From assembly GCA_025766275.1 (NCBI GenBank), contig JAFKAC010000001.1, forward strand, positions 1,364,001 to 1,428,000: 64,000 bases of DNA, in the 5' to 3' direction. The stretch is from Lactarius indigo (Eukaryota > Basidiomycota > Agaricomycetes > Russulales > Russulaceae). The translations under genes and the position numbers were made by a program. Below the pieces are notes generated by a model that was given only the letters and a program-made list of their open reading frames with translations, did no database searches and was not told where the DNA came from. Below are positions 44,451-57,162 of the stretch, in pieces (position 1 is the stretch's first letter; each line of letters starts with the position of its first letter).

Positions 44451-46642
44451 ATGGCCCCCCCCAACACCGGTGTGTATATCGATGTTCCACTCACTCTATG
44501 ACTGAATCTCGGCCTACAATTACTTAAGGCACTCAGCCTCCTGATACCACAGATCCTCAAACCGGAGCTAGTACCAACAATCCCCGTGAGGATGCTCTTG
44601 CACGGCAACCTACGGACTCAGGTGATCGAGACAAGCGGGGTATGTTGGTTCGCTGTTTCACAGGCTGCATTCTCATCCGTTATCCTTGTGCTAGCTGAGA
44701 ACTACGGGGACTCCTCTGGAAAGTTGTGGACGATATACCTCAATGAGGCCGAGAAGGAGGACAAAGAAATAACCGAGAATTGGAGCGTGGATACAGGGGG
44801 AATCCTCGTGTTTGTGAGTGCTCGTTCCTCTTCTGCATTTACTCCATCTAATGCAAGTCGAAGACCGGTCTGTTCTCGGGTACCGTTGCGTCTTTCATCA
44901 TCGAAAGCTACAAGCAGCTATCTCCCGATTCTAGCGTTACGACCAATGCGCTCCTTACTCAAATATCTCAACAACTTGCCAATGCCTCCAACGCGACACT
45001 CCTCGCGAGCGTTGCGGCGCAGAATAGCCAACCCTTCAAGCCAACAGCTTCCGCTGTCAGAGTCAACGTATTATGGTTCCTCAGTTTGGCCCTCAGCTTG
45101 ACTTGTGCGCTTTCGGCAACATTGATGCAACAATGGGCCCGACGATATCAGGAACTCGCGCGGCACCGCGGTGCACCTCACAAGCGTGCTCGCATGCGAG
45201 CATATATCTTCAATGGCATAGAGGGATTCAAAATGACCCGAGTCATCGAGGCGATGCCCGCGCTCCTACACCTATCCGTCTCTCTCTTCTTCGCGGGTCT
45301 CATCGATTTTCTTATCCCCATCAATACGACCGTCGCATACTTCACTCTCGGCTGGATCGCTCTATTCGCTCTTGCGTACGCAATATTGACGATGCTATCC
45401 AACCTACGCTTCGATTGCCCGTACCACACGCCGCTGTCCGGAATCATATGGCGTTTATCCCAACTTTCCTTGCTAGGAATCTCTCTGGCCACCCTAGGTA
45501 TTGAGGGTCTATTTCACAGACGTCTATTGGCCTTATGGAGGCGTTGTACTCCCCGACGGTCGACACAGGTTCCTGGTCTCACCAAGTGGAGGGAGACACT
45601 CGAAATGCAGGTTTCTGTGCGTCTCAAATGGTTCAAGAACGGCCTACGGAAGAGTGTCGAGCTCAGTGCTACCAACGCCCCATCAACTGTGGATAAGGAC
45701 GCACTTGAATGGACACTCAAAGCCCTCGATGAAGACAAGGAGTTTGAGGATTTCGCCGAACACGTACCAGGATTTTTCGAATCCGAAGCCGTCCTGGATC
45801 CGACGTCGGCAATCCTTCCCCTAATGTCTGACCAGCCAACGACCGACCCCATCCTCGGATCGCGTCTCCGCGATCTCCTCAAGACGTGTATACCAGGCAC
45901 CTCGCCCCTGACCGAAGAGAAGCGCAAGAACCGTCTGCGGGTGTGTCTAAAGTGCCTATGGTCTTGCGGAAAGGCGTACAACGAGAAATCTCAACCATTA
46001 TCCTCCTACGTCCGCATCGTTTTCGCCGATCCCGAGATGACCCATCGAATTCAGGCGGAAGATGACCTCGCAGCGCGTGTCATAGGACGTTGTTTCGGGG
46101 CGTTGGTTGCAAAGAGGCTTTCAGCCGACATCGACTTCCGCAATACTCGGGGCGTTCGAGTCAAGGAGGGAGAACTTGCGTGCCTATCGGCTATCCTTGG
46201 CATCAACAGTGGCGAGGTGATGCCTTTGCTTGGCCAACCTGGCGCCATCGAACTTGCGAGCATTGTTTCCCTCATATCGTCCAGCGCTGACTCATTGGTT
46301 GGAGGCACAATGCCGTCGGATGTGTTAGTCGTGTTCAAACAGACGCTTCGCATCCTCTCTGAGACTCCTGTCGGGCATTTGGTCGAGCACCTCACCGACC
46401 TGCTGCAACCTCAGGTTGGGCAGTCCCTCAAGATATATTCCGAGGCCCTCAAGTCGCTCAAAGATGAGCTGGAACAGATATCGGACAGGTTTGGGCTGCC
46501 GACGGGGGTTGTGGCGTTTCCCGAATCTCAACCCGCGCAGCAGTCATCGAGTCATATTTCTCATGCGTCGCGGCAACCACGCGAGAACCCGGTGCGGGTT
46601 GAAAGGGTACTGGATAGCGGTTTTGGCGATGACATTGTTTAG
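44451..46642 (+). pseudogene. DUF6535 array copy 4, exon 1 broken, exons 2-3 open
   Basis: The ATG at 44451 is in place, but exon 1 (44451-44639) is 189 nt where the intron phase requires one more base. Comparison with copy 6 places a 1-bp deletion in the 'ccactcac' stretch near 44490, giving an early stop. A TAA in the otherwise correct frame follows near 44523. Exon 2 (44695-44813) and exon 3 (44864-46642) are fully open with canonical splice sites: the family signature, five hydrophobic segments and a normal C-terminus. It is either a young pseudogene or uses an alternative N-terminus. Confidence 0.75.
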
Positions 46643-47386
46643 ACGTGAGTAAGGCGAGCTTCCTTCGAATCATTATGTTCCATGGTCGCAGTGCTATTCC
46701 CTATAATTTACCATTCACGTTCTCAAAGTGGACAGCCTGTTTCACCTCGTCCACAGATCCCGCTTCCATACCCGTCTCGTTGGTCATACTGTACGCACTA
46801 CGCTTTCACAGTTAGGGAAATTCCTCCTACCATTCTATACGTACTACCCCCCAATTCTTGTCTTGGTTTACACTAAAGCCATACAGTACTGGTCACAATA
46901 TCATGCCGTGTATCATTCCCCTGCTGTCGCGAAAATACCATCAGTAATTGAATACGACCCCGAGCTAGGTGTCATCCACGGGGGTCACCGGAGTGGCACG
47001 GTATTGGTACGGACAGAAGGTAGATTGGCCTCGCCGCCCATTCCTGAGTTGTGACGGACCGTAACTGAAAAAAGCTTCAAAAGTAGGATGGGACCGAGAT
47101 TGTCACAACGCTGAGGGGGTAGTATCTTGTGTCACATAATTTATCAGGTGTTGGCCCATGGGTCGCGTAGGTCGACGGTGGACAGTACGATTCAACTATA
47201 ATAGAAGAAAGAAGTACAGTACTTATATTCCATGTACGCGAAACACTTTGACTGGAAACCAAAAAAAATGGAGAAAAAAAAAAAAAACAAAAAAAAAAAA
47301 AAACATCGCGAATCACAATTGTCACCATGCTTTCCCCTTCAGCTTCGGGATACAAAACCGACATGGACAGAAGATGGACTAATCAT
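46643..47386. repeat. Downstream block of unit 4
   Basis: This is the 3' flank shared with the other units ('ggtttacac', 'gtcacataatttatcagg', 'gtcgcgtaggtcgacggtgga'). It separates two convergent genes. A-rich runs at 47265-47304 lie just beyond the Atg22-like stop codon. Confidence 0.6.
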
Positions 47387-49763
47387 CTAGGCGCCCCCAG
47401 TTCGTCCGCCCACCGAGTGTATCTTCGCTTCTCTCTTGCCGTTGCTCTTCGAGGATTCGTAATCCATTTCGTCTGAAGAAACCGCACCAACGCCCGTCCC
47501 TCGCTGCTCCGCGGCCCACTTTACTGCAGCATACCGCCCTTTCGGCACGTTGACGCCAAACCCGGCCACGAGACACCCAACAGCGCTGAAAGCGAGCAGG
47601 ACTGGGAAGGCTTTCCAGGTACTCCCGTTCTTGTCGACTACCGCCTGGATCACATTCGATCCAATGGTTTCCCCAGCGAAGCGATCCCACAGTTCAAATA
47701 GGCCGAAAAACTGTTGGTTTTCGTTTTTAAGCGAATGGCGCTTGTGACCGAGAGGAAGGCACGCAGGCGAGACGCACCATATACTCGAACCCGGGAGGCG
47801 AGAGCTCACCCATCATCGTCTGTGAGGTAGAGTACCGTGGACCTATGACGAGTCCATACACAACGTTATATACCCAGAACTCCCAAGCGTTGTGAAACCT
47901 GTAGGGTACACATACGTTACCGCTTGACGAGAAGAAAGGGTTGGTAGGATCCCACCCAATTTTATCTGTCCAGATACCGATCATTCCCCACACCTGGAAC
48001 AGGGTTTCTAGTATGCACACAGTAAGAAACTAAACACTTCGATCTGTAAGTGAACATGGAACGATAATGTCGGTCATACCATCGTCTTGACATCAATCTT
48101 CCAGTGCCGCTGCACATACCAAAAGGCAACAACGCTCGCTGCTGAGGTGATCCCCTGTACAAGGTTAAGATATGTACTCTGCAGGAATGAGGATGTGAAT
48201 TGTTCGTTTTGGCGGATCAACACCAGTACGCTAGTCGCGCCCAGACCCTGGATCCGTCACTGAGTCAGTGTTACCCCGGTGACCTGGAACGATGACACCC
48301 ACGCCGAAGATGAAAAAGATAGAGGTTAGATAGGCAAATGTGTATGGCAATTTCTTGTACTCCTTCACAGCGATGAAGATCTGATTTGGAGTCAGCCGAG
48401 TAAAAGTGGCAAAAGGTGCTGTGGACCTGCTTCAAGCCTATTGCAAGATAGCTCTCGCCCTTCGGAAGCTTTGGCCCTGGCCGAGGCTGTTGGAAGATAA
48501 CTGAATGCTCGCGTGTTAATATTCTAGGCTAAACACTAGGAGCTTTAGAGTTTCGTACACCACCAAGTACCAAACAAAACCGAATATCCAGTTGTCCTGT
48601 GTCAAAAAGACACTGTCAGCATCCGAATGATAAACTGTGATGCAAAACCTCACAAGACGATAACATAATTATCAACTTTCGGATTGTCGCTCAGGGGGAG
48701 CAGCAGTGACAAATCGAGTGACAACGCAACAACTCGACCAATAAAAAGGCAGGCCTGCAGGGATCATACCACCGGCGATAGGGCACCAAGTCAGCGAACA
48801 CACCGTGCTGACACTACTGATCTTGTTCTTTTCAATACTTTTCTCCTTTTCGTAGGCTTCCACGGACAACGCTCCCCGCTCATGGCGCTCTCTGAGCTCA
48901 CGTGAGTGCGGCGTATTGCGAGCTAGTTGCGGAAATGGTGCTGCTGAAAATGCGATGATGACGCCTCGCGAAGTGAAGCTTATTATATACAATGCCATCG
49001 CAGCACCCCAACGACTCGGTGCTAATTGTCATGAGACTAAGGGCACGTCTAACTTGTCGACTGCTGTGACTTACATGTCAAACTCATGCTTGCGAATTGG
49101 GCAGTCCAGCATATAACGGTAGAAATAAGGAGTAACCACCTGCCAAACATCTGATAGTCGGCAACCGGTCCGATGGCTGTGAGGATTAGTGTCATAATCT
49201 GAGACAGGTAGATAACAATCGATGAACTGCGGAACGGAAACAAAAAGTAGGCGACGTACTGCAAAGCCCGCTCCATTTGCAACCAAGACAATAGAGCTCA
49301 CCGCCTTAGTCCCGCTTCCCCAGGGTAAGACACATTTTCCAGACGCTTCCTGGCCTCGACAGGACGAACCTGGGCCACGAGTGGGATCATACCCAGCAGC
49401 GGTGGCGAGCCCTTGAAAGAGAGTCAAGGAGTAACCTATAGCGCAATGACTTTTTAGTTAAGCATAAAAAGGACATCGTACATTTCTCACCCTGGGGTCC
49501 GAGTCCCTAAGTTTTGATATAAGCGCCGAACACTTAGCAATGGGATACCATGCTTTGGTTAACGAACAGAACAAGGGAAACGTACGTTATTCCCAATATT
49601 ATATACTGTGGGGGAGCTGTGAACGATATTGCAAAAAAAGGGGATGCTGCACACAATAGTAACTCCATAGCTCTCGTCGAGTTGTCATGGGCTGGGCCTC
49701 GTCATATCTCGGCGCGGTAACGGTAACCTCTGGGATATCGGTCGCTTCAAGTGTGAGGGACAT
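47387..49763 (-). CDS. Atg22-like major facilitator transporter (complete, 14 exons)
   Basis: Exons: 49763-49655, 49605-49586, 49506-49491, 49435-49260, 49198-49075, 49021-48804, 48754-48654, 48596-48559, 48500-48427, 48380-48303, 48247-48080, 48029-47956, 47898-47778 and 47710-47387. The total is 1641 nt, 546 residues, with every intron GT-AG (46-79 bp) and no stop. Motifs match my knowledge of the Atg22 family: 'RRELWSYY', 'YNIGNNG', 'WGSGTK', 'VANG', 'IGPVADY', 'DNPKV', 'WWFIFQQ', 'LPKGES', 'QRHWKID', 'WGMIGIW', 'ELSPPGFEY', 'NVIQAVVDKNG'. About 11-12 hydrophobic segments are expected. Yeast Atg22 exports amino acids from the vacuole; filamentous fungi have several relatives of unproven substrate. 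Two exons are only 20 and 16 nt, so exon edges there rest on frame and motif fit. Confidence 0.85.
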
Positions 49764-50309
49764 GGGAGGAGTGAGCCCCAGAATGCCAGAGATCGGGTAT
49801 AAATCACAGAATGTACAGGGTGCATTCGAAAAATATTAGCCTACGCCCATCTCAGAATTCCTCGAACGAAACCAGGGTGCGTGCAACTTCAGTTAGGGCC
49901 ACGTAGTAACCCATCGGCCAACTTGGATGTGGACTCGGAGTCGTGAGAAATGTACCGTGAATCAGTGGTGTCATGTATCAGTACACAGTAATTGAATAAC
50001 CCAAATGCATGGTAGAAGCTCTTCTATGTGTCCCAAATGACGGAAGCTAGAAGCCGTCAATAGTAAGAGTAGTAGTTCAGTTCAAGGTTCAGTTGGCGAA
50101 TTTCCCCATCTAGAGTCACGTGTCATATGACCTAATGGCATCCCGCTCAAAAAGGAAATCGATGAACAAACACGCGTATGTGCACGTCCATCCGACCCGT
50201 ACAGTAACTTGCCTTCCTCTTACTATAAGTGTCAGGCAAGAGCTCCGGATCTCTCAGTGAAGCTGGGGTGAAAACAAGGAGAAATCCGAGGGTTGAAAGG
50301 GAGACAGAG
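49764..50309. other. Upstream region of the Atg22-like gene
   Basis: This is the promoter side of the minus-strand transporter. No TATA box is convincing. From about 50230 the DNA resembles the region before DUF6535 exon 2 ('aaggagaaatccgag'). Confidence 0.4.
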
Positions 50310-51900
50310 GCGGCATCCTCGTGTTTGTAGGTGGCATTACTCATCGCTGTTACTATTCCTGGCATATGACAATATGGAAGACCGGTCTGTTTTCAGCTAC
50401 TGTTGCAGCCCTCATTATCGAGAGTTATAACGAATCATCTCCGGACCCTGAGGCTTGGACAGTGCTCATATAATATCCTAGCAACTTGTCGACATCTCCA
50501 GCGGGACGCCCTTCAGAGCACTGTAGAACAGAACTTAAACCATCCAGATGTGTCGACAGGGTCAATGTGATTTAGTTTCTTAATTTGTCCTCAGCCTGAC
50601 CTGTGTGGTTTCTGAAACAGCAATCCAGCACGTTACCTGGAACTCGCCCAGCGCCGTGGTGTGCCTCATAATGCGCGCACACCTATGCATACATATTCGA
50701 CGGCGTCGAGCAGTTCAAAATATCTCAAGCCATCGAGGTAACGTCCCCGCCTTTGCACGTGTCTGCTTTCCTCTTCTCATGAGCCATCATTTTTCTCTTC
50801 CCCGTCAACGACACTGTCGCAGTCTAGGTTCTTAGCTGCGTTTCTGCGTTCGCATTCGTATATCTGGTGCTGAGTGCGTTACCCGGCCTATCCTTCAATA
50901 GCCCATACAGCACACCTCTCACCGGATTCACTTGGAATATACTCCAGATCGCCACACTTGCCACTTACGGGTTCATCTATCCAGCTATCAGGCCTGTTGC
51001 CGTTCTCAGATCAGCCTCCTCACCTTACAACTGAGGCCCCTGAAGGGCCCACCAAATAGAGGGACACCCTCGAGGTCCGGAAGGGCGCAGAGGTTTTTGT
51101 CGATAGTATTCGGAAGAGCGTTGGAATTAGCACTCTTGCGGCACTTGGGGACGACTACAAAGCGCCCAGCTGGACATTTAACGCGTTCGATGAAGATCGG
51201 CAGATCGAATGCTTTGCCAGATACACGCCTGAGTGTTTTTGAGTCTAACGCTATCCCGAATGCAACTGCGACAGTATTTTCCCTCATAGACAATCCGTCG
51301 GATCAGCCAACCTCTGATCCTATCTTCGTCCCTCGTCTTAACGGGGTCCTCAAGACGCGCGTACCAAAAACTTCATGTCTCACCGAGTAATCATGGAAGA
51401 AGCGACTTCGGTCAGGGAAATGCGTACGATCAGGCTGGTATTTCAATTTCATGGCCGTCTTGTGTCCGCGTTGTTTTTACCGGTCAAGAGACGACTCACA
51501 GGACTTAGACCGAAAAGGACCTTGCCGTTATACTGAGACGCTGCTCGAAGGCTTTGATCGTGAAGGAGCTGGCCGATGGCATTGATTCGTGCCTAGACAA
51601 CGAACGGTATTTGCGTGAACGGTGCTGAGATGGTGTGCCTATCGACTATCCCCGCTAAGTACCAACTGCGCTTGACCAGAACGATGTTGAGCTCACGAAA
51701 GTAATCTCCCTCGTGTCGAGTGAAGTTTACGCTTTGATTACGGAGAAAGAGCTGACGGACATCGTGGGCATATTCCAACATTCCGACAAAACACCGCGTT
51801 CGAGGTGGTCCGCACGCTGGCGGGGACCTGCCCGCGGATCAAGTGTTGTTGTTCCACGACGTCAAGGCGCGCAAGCTGTATGTGAGGAGTTGGGTGGGAA
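50310..51900 (+). pseudogene. Old, heavily decayed DUF6535 copy
   Basis: Fragments in order match the family: 'ggcatcctcgtgtttg' (end of exon 2), an intron-2-like stretch, then the 'accggtctgttttc' exon 3 start. These are followed by parts equivalent to 'IIESY', the WFLSL segment, 'ALEL.QRRG', and a C-terminal half recognisable from the 'THR.Q..KDLA' region near 51495. Stops and shifts are everywhere. It belongs to a different subfamily from the array copies, and its 3' part pairs with 62040-62650. Confidence 0.7.
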
Positions 51901-51959
51901 CAGCCTCGCCCGATTAGGTTCCCCGGGCTCCGGGCCCTGGCACAGGTCCGCCGGCCTCG

Positions 51960-54079
51960 AGGCTGGCCTTATTTATGGCCCATATATGCGCCCTTCCCAC
52001 TCTTCCAAGTGTGCATTCGCCCACATTGGGCCGACTTCCACTCAAGGCTGCCACTGCTCAAGAAAAAAATCAGTCTTGAACCAGCTCATTCCAAGCTCTT
52101 GTGAATCAAAGATCGATTTGCGCGCTTTCCAGGAGCTTCTTAACTCAGGGAGAAAGGGCACAGTTATGGGGCTTCTAAAGTTTTTGGGGAATTTGTCGTC
52201 CTGTTTTGTTCGATTCGTGTTGCCAGTGCTATCGCTTCGGCGTTTCTCTTTCCCCAACACCCCATCTCTGGTAAACACCGTCAGAAGTCTTCCATGTTGC
52301 GCGTGTTCATCGATAACACCGTTTCTACTGTGTACTTCCTGTCTACTCTTCACAAGCCTCACAGACTCACACTCAGCGACAGGTTGTCATGAGAAACCTA
52401 CCATGTGAACCCTGTTATCAGTTGTACTCGGCTCAAATTAACGCAGGGGGGTTGAGCGCGCTTATTTGGCACGCCTATGCTCGTGGTTCCGCCCAGCTTC
52501 CTCCATCAGTGCGTCGTCCTTGTCTACAGAATCTTGTTCATGCACCACTCCTCGTGGGACCTGCATTTTCCTTCGTGCCTCACGGCACCCATCCAGCCTT
52601 CACGCAACGCGCCATCTAAGTTATTCTCATGATGCCGATAGTACGGGCTGGAGCAATGTTCTCATCCCCAAGGAACGGAACTCGGCGATGCGGATTCTTG
52701 CCCCACATTCTTGACACATAGTAAAATGAGTTAACGCCGTGATGTTTTTCTCCGCGTGGATCCCTCGACGCCGTGCGCGAGTTTGCATGGCCGAGTCATC
52801 GTGGGTTTTTACGCGTGATTTTACGTACGAGCGCGGCGTTATGTGCAAGGGCCACGCGGGAGTATGGGTAATAATATCATCGAGGAAGGTGCGAGGCGGT
52901 GGTGCGAGAAAGAAGGTGAGGCCGAGATGCTGCTGTAGACAAATAAGTATTCTATATCTATCTATAGCTCGGTCGTGATGGGCACGACGTCTGATCTCTA
53001 AATGCGACACTTAGGTATGGACGGCGGGACTTTTACCAGCAGGATAAACCCTGCTCACCAAATATGGTCGAAACCCATCCTACACGATGTGATCACCCCT
53101 ACAGCCCGATGGGACTGGATGTTGGACCAGGAGCCGCCTTCAAACGGATGGTGACGACTGGTAAGGCAATGTCACACGGGCGGCACGGTACGCAATGTTC
53201 CGGCCTGTATTCGAGAGGTCCGTGATCCGAGGAATTATCTATACTTGTCAAAGTGAAGCATTAGGAATATCATGGACGCCGTGGTTTGCAGCGCCGGCGT
53301 GTGGCGGGCCCTTTGAGTCGACTCGGAAGCTGATCAAGTTCGTATAACTTACTAGTATCTTCGATTGGCCCTCGTCTACCAATCACACTTCCATCATATC
53401 AATCGACCCTTGCTGGATTACGGTCACGCTCTTGGCCACGCTCGCTCTTCAGTCGCACCAAGTCTAGCTCGATTTGTATCTGGACTACGCCCTCACAGTG
53501 ACTCAGTGATCGACATTCTATAATCATTGAGGGTCGTGACACTATTCTTCGTCGCTTGTCGTAAGTTATAAGTCCGCTGACACTTGCATTTGGTGTCGCT
53601 TGACGTTGACTCTACTATATATAGCAGAATTCACCTATGATAGTGACCACGCTTTCATGTCTGCTTTAACGCGCACGTTTCGAAAACATTGTCCATCGGA
53701 ACGCCAACTCTACCCTCATGGTGGTGAACAATCGAGGTGCGTCAAGATCGTTGATGAACCCCACATTCTGGCTTCTTGTGTTAAGAAATTGTTTTTGGAG
53801 GGTTGTGGACATTGTGATAACCAACGCGAGTGATTCTGTTCACTAGCACGCAGAAGTGCAACATCGGGTAACATCGCTTACTATCACTATTGGCAGCGAG
53901 GTTTCTTGATAGGTTTACGGATGATGCAACTCCGGATGGAGACCAATAATCCCTAATCTGTCGACGGCTGGAGGTGTAAGTGACGGTATCAATCTTATAA
54001 ATGTCTTCTCCAAGTTTGACATGTAGTTGAGTGATCGTCTCCCCGCGGTACCCCTCGTCCCATCCATTGATTCCTAGAA
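51960..54079 (+). repeat. Spacer and promoter of DUF6535 unit 5
   Basis: It parallels the unit 3 and 4 spacers and the window end. The box ACGTTTCGAAAACATTG is at 53675-53691. TATAAAT is at 53996-54002, 78 bp upstream of the ATG when measured from its last base. No gene is recognised. Confidence 0.6.
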
Positions 54080-56304
54080 ATGGCTTCCCTAGCACCCAGC
54101 ACGGCGGATGCGCATATCGATATTCAAACTTACCCCATGACTGAGCGCCAACCTGCAATTCCTCCAGGCAGTCAACCTCCGGATCCCGCAGATCCTCAGT
54201 TTCAGGCAACAACTGCCAATCGCCGTGGCAGCGCTCCCGCACCGCAACGGACGGATAACCGTGACACAGACGCTCAACGGAGTACGTTGGTTTGTTGTTT
54301 CACAAGTTGCGTTCTAATTCGTGTGCTAGGCGAGAACTACGGGGATTCTTCTGGAAGGCTATGGTCGATGTACCTCACCGAGGCTGAGGATCAGGATAAA
54401 GAGATAACCGAGAGTTGGAAGGGGGAGGCAGAAGGAATCCTCGTGTTTGTGAGTACTTATCCTTTCATCTCCTGCTTTTACTCCATCTAATGTACATGCC
54501 GAAGACTGGTCTGTTCTCGGCCACCGTTGCTGCCTTCATCATCGAAAGCTACAAGCAGCTATCTCCCGATTCCGGTGATACGACCAACATCCTCCTTGCT
54601 CAAATATCTCAGCAACTTGTCAACATCTCTAACGGAGCACCTCTCGCGAGCATTACAGCGCAGATCAGTCCGCCGTTCAAGCCAACAGCTTCCGCCGTCA
54701 GGGTCAACGTGTTGTGGTTCCTCAGTTTGATCCTCAGCTTGACTTGCGCGCTCTCGGCAACATTGATGCAACAATGGGCCCGACGATATCAAGAACTCGC
54801 GCAGCGCCGCGGTGCACCTCACAAGCGTGCTCGTATGCGGGCGTATATCTTCGATGGTATAAGAAAATTCAAAATGACCCGAGCCATCCTGACAATGCCT
54901 ACCCTCCTGCACCTATCGGTCTTCCTCTTCTTCGCGGGTCTCATCGAGTTTCTTTTCCCCATCAATACGACCGTCGCATACGTCACTCTCGCCTCGATCG
55001 CTCTGTTCGCTGTTGCGTACGCAATTTTGACGATTTTACCCAACCTCTACCTCAATTGCCCGTATCGCACACCAATATCCGGGATCACATGGGGTCTGTC
55101 CCAGATTTCCGTACTCGGGATCCTTCTTGTCATTCAAAAGATTGAAGGCCGAATTCACGGATCTTTAGTGGCCTTATGGAGGCTTTGGACTCGCCAGCAA
55201 TTAGCGCTGTCTTTTGGTCCAGTCCAGTGGAGGACGACGCTCAACGATCAGGTCGCGGTCCATCGCAAATGGCTTATGGACGGCCTACGAAAGAGCGTCG
55301 AGATCAGTGCAACCGGTGCTCCGTCAACTGTGGATGCATATGCGCTTGAATGGACGCTTACAGCTCTCGATGAAGATAAGGAGATTGAAGACTTTGTCGC
55401 ACGCGTACCAGGATTCTTCGACTCCAAAGCCGTCCCGGATCCGACATCCGCGATCCTCCCCCTAATGTCTGACCAGGACATGACCGACCCTATCCTTGGA
55501 TCCCGTCTCTACGATCTCCTCAAGACCTGTATCCCGGGCACTTCGCCCCTCACCGAAGAAAAGCGCAGGAGCCGTCTGCGGGTGTGTCTTGTGACCCTGT
55601 GGTACTGCGGAAGGGCGTACGCTCACCCCCAGAACTCGGAACCCTTACCCTCCTACGTTTGGGACATTTTCGCCAGTCCCGAGATGACTCACCGAATTCA
55701 GACGGAGAAGGACCTTGCTGCGCATGTCATAGGACGTTGTTTCGGGACCTTGGTCGCGAAGAAGCTTTCTGCTGAGATCGAATTGGTCGATGTTGATGCC
55801 GACGACGAAAGACTTGCGTGCCTGTCGGCTATCCTTGGCACCGACATTCACGATGTGATGTCTTTGCTTGGCACGCCTGGCGCCATCGAACTTGCAAGCA
55901 TCATTTCCCTCATGTCGGTCGTTGGTTCATTGGCCAGTGACGCAATCCCGTCGAATGTCCTGGACGTGTTCAAACAGACGCTCCGCATACTCTCTCGGCC
56001 TCTTCTCACTCAGGGCGACCTGCTGCTACCTCCGAAACAGGTTAAACTATTCCACGAGAAATATTCCAAGGCTCTCGAGAGTCTCAACCGTAACTGGCTC
56101 AAGGACGAGCTACAGCAGGTATCAGATAGGCTTCCATCGAGCTCATCGTACGCACAAGGGGGAGACTGGGGGGTTACGCTTCCCGAACCTCCACAGGAAT
56201 CATTGGGTAATGACTCTCATATTTCGCAGCAATTGCGCGGGAACCAGGTGCGGATTGGAGCGGCACCAGACAGCGGTATTGACGATAGCTCAGTTCATAC
56301 GTAA
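54080..56304 (+). CDS. DUF6535 membrane protein, array copy 5 (intact)
   Basis: Exons 54080-54281, 54330-54448 and 54505-56304 have 48- and 56-bp introns, phases 1 and 0. The product is 706 residues. The polar N-terminus (about 1-66) is the most diverged part. Exon 3 starts at residue 108 with 'TGLFSATVAAF', followed by the conserved WFLSLILSLTCALSATLMQQ segment and the paired hydrophobic segments near 240-285. The C-terminal half keeps 'EWTLTALDEDKEIEDF', 'PGFFDSKAVPDPTSAILPL' and 'LRDLLKTCIPGTSPLTEEK'-like blocks. It lacks the ENYENY duplication. No lesion is found; function is unknown. Confidence 0.87.
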
Positions 56305-57035
56305 GCGAGGCGGGCATTCCCATAATTTACCACACGTTTCCGGCGTGGACATGGCCTTTTCATCTTGTCTGTAAATCGCGCTTCTATAGTATCCGTATGC
56401 AACCCACTGGCACACTGTACACTGTACATATTGTATAGTCATTGTCACCGAGGGAAATGGCAATTCCTTATGCTATCACTCACAGAGGCTTTCTTCTGCG
56501 TGCCTCAAATTCTGGGCTTGATTTAATGGCACGACACCAAGCTATAGGTGGCATTAGCGGGAATGGAGCTGAGGTAGATACTAGAGGCCTCACCCATTCG
56601 GTGACGGACCATATACCGAACATAGCTCCCCAGAAAAGCACGGGGCCTGGATCGCCTTTGTAATCTGGGGGACAGATGCAGGGATTGTTGTGTCACATAG
56701 CTCAAACGTTGGCCCACAGTGGCGTGTTGTTTGGGTCGACGGTATGTTATGGAATGCCACGTGGGAGTCGTAGCGCTATGGGGAACTTCTTTGGGTGTTG
56801 GGCAGGCTCTGTGAGGTATGAAAAAACGGTCGGGCAGGCCTCCGCGCGGAGCGAGTTTCGTAAACAAGGACACCGTGGTTGCAGATGCATTCGGTTTGAC
56901 GCGGCATTCTCGGGGACGCAAGGGAGGAGTTGCACAGAGCTCAACGAGGGTCCGGCAGACGAAGGGAATCGGCGATCACGCATGCCTCCGCACGGCGCAT
57001 CGCAGCTGGGGAGTCAATGGAGACGCGTCGCTTGA
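56305..57035. repeat. Downstream block of unit 5 and unassigned DNA
   Basis: The part to about 56730 contains diverged pieces of the common 3' block ('gtgtcacatagctcaaacgttggcccac'). 56730-57035 is GC-richer, with open frames but no recognised protein. Confidence 0.5.
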
Positions 57036-57162
57036 GTTGCCAATGTCGATCTTCTAGTGCCATTGTATGTACCACAAGGCAACGACAGTCACTGAGGTGG
57101 CCCCTGTACGAGGTTAGTATATGTATTCTGCAGAAATGAGTATGTGAATTGTTCGCTTCCGC
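57036..57162 (-). pseudogene. Atg22-like exon 11 fragment
   Basis: This 127-bp stretch aligns with about 48086-48216 of the complete gene (exon 11, the 'FLQSTYLNLVQG...AFWYVQRHWKID' region) with small gaps. Neither neighbouring exon is present. Confidence 0.75.
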
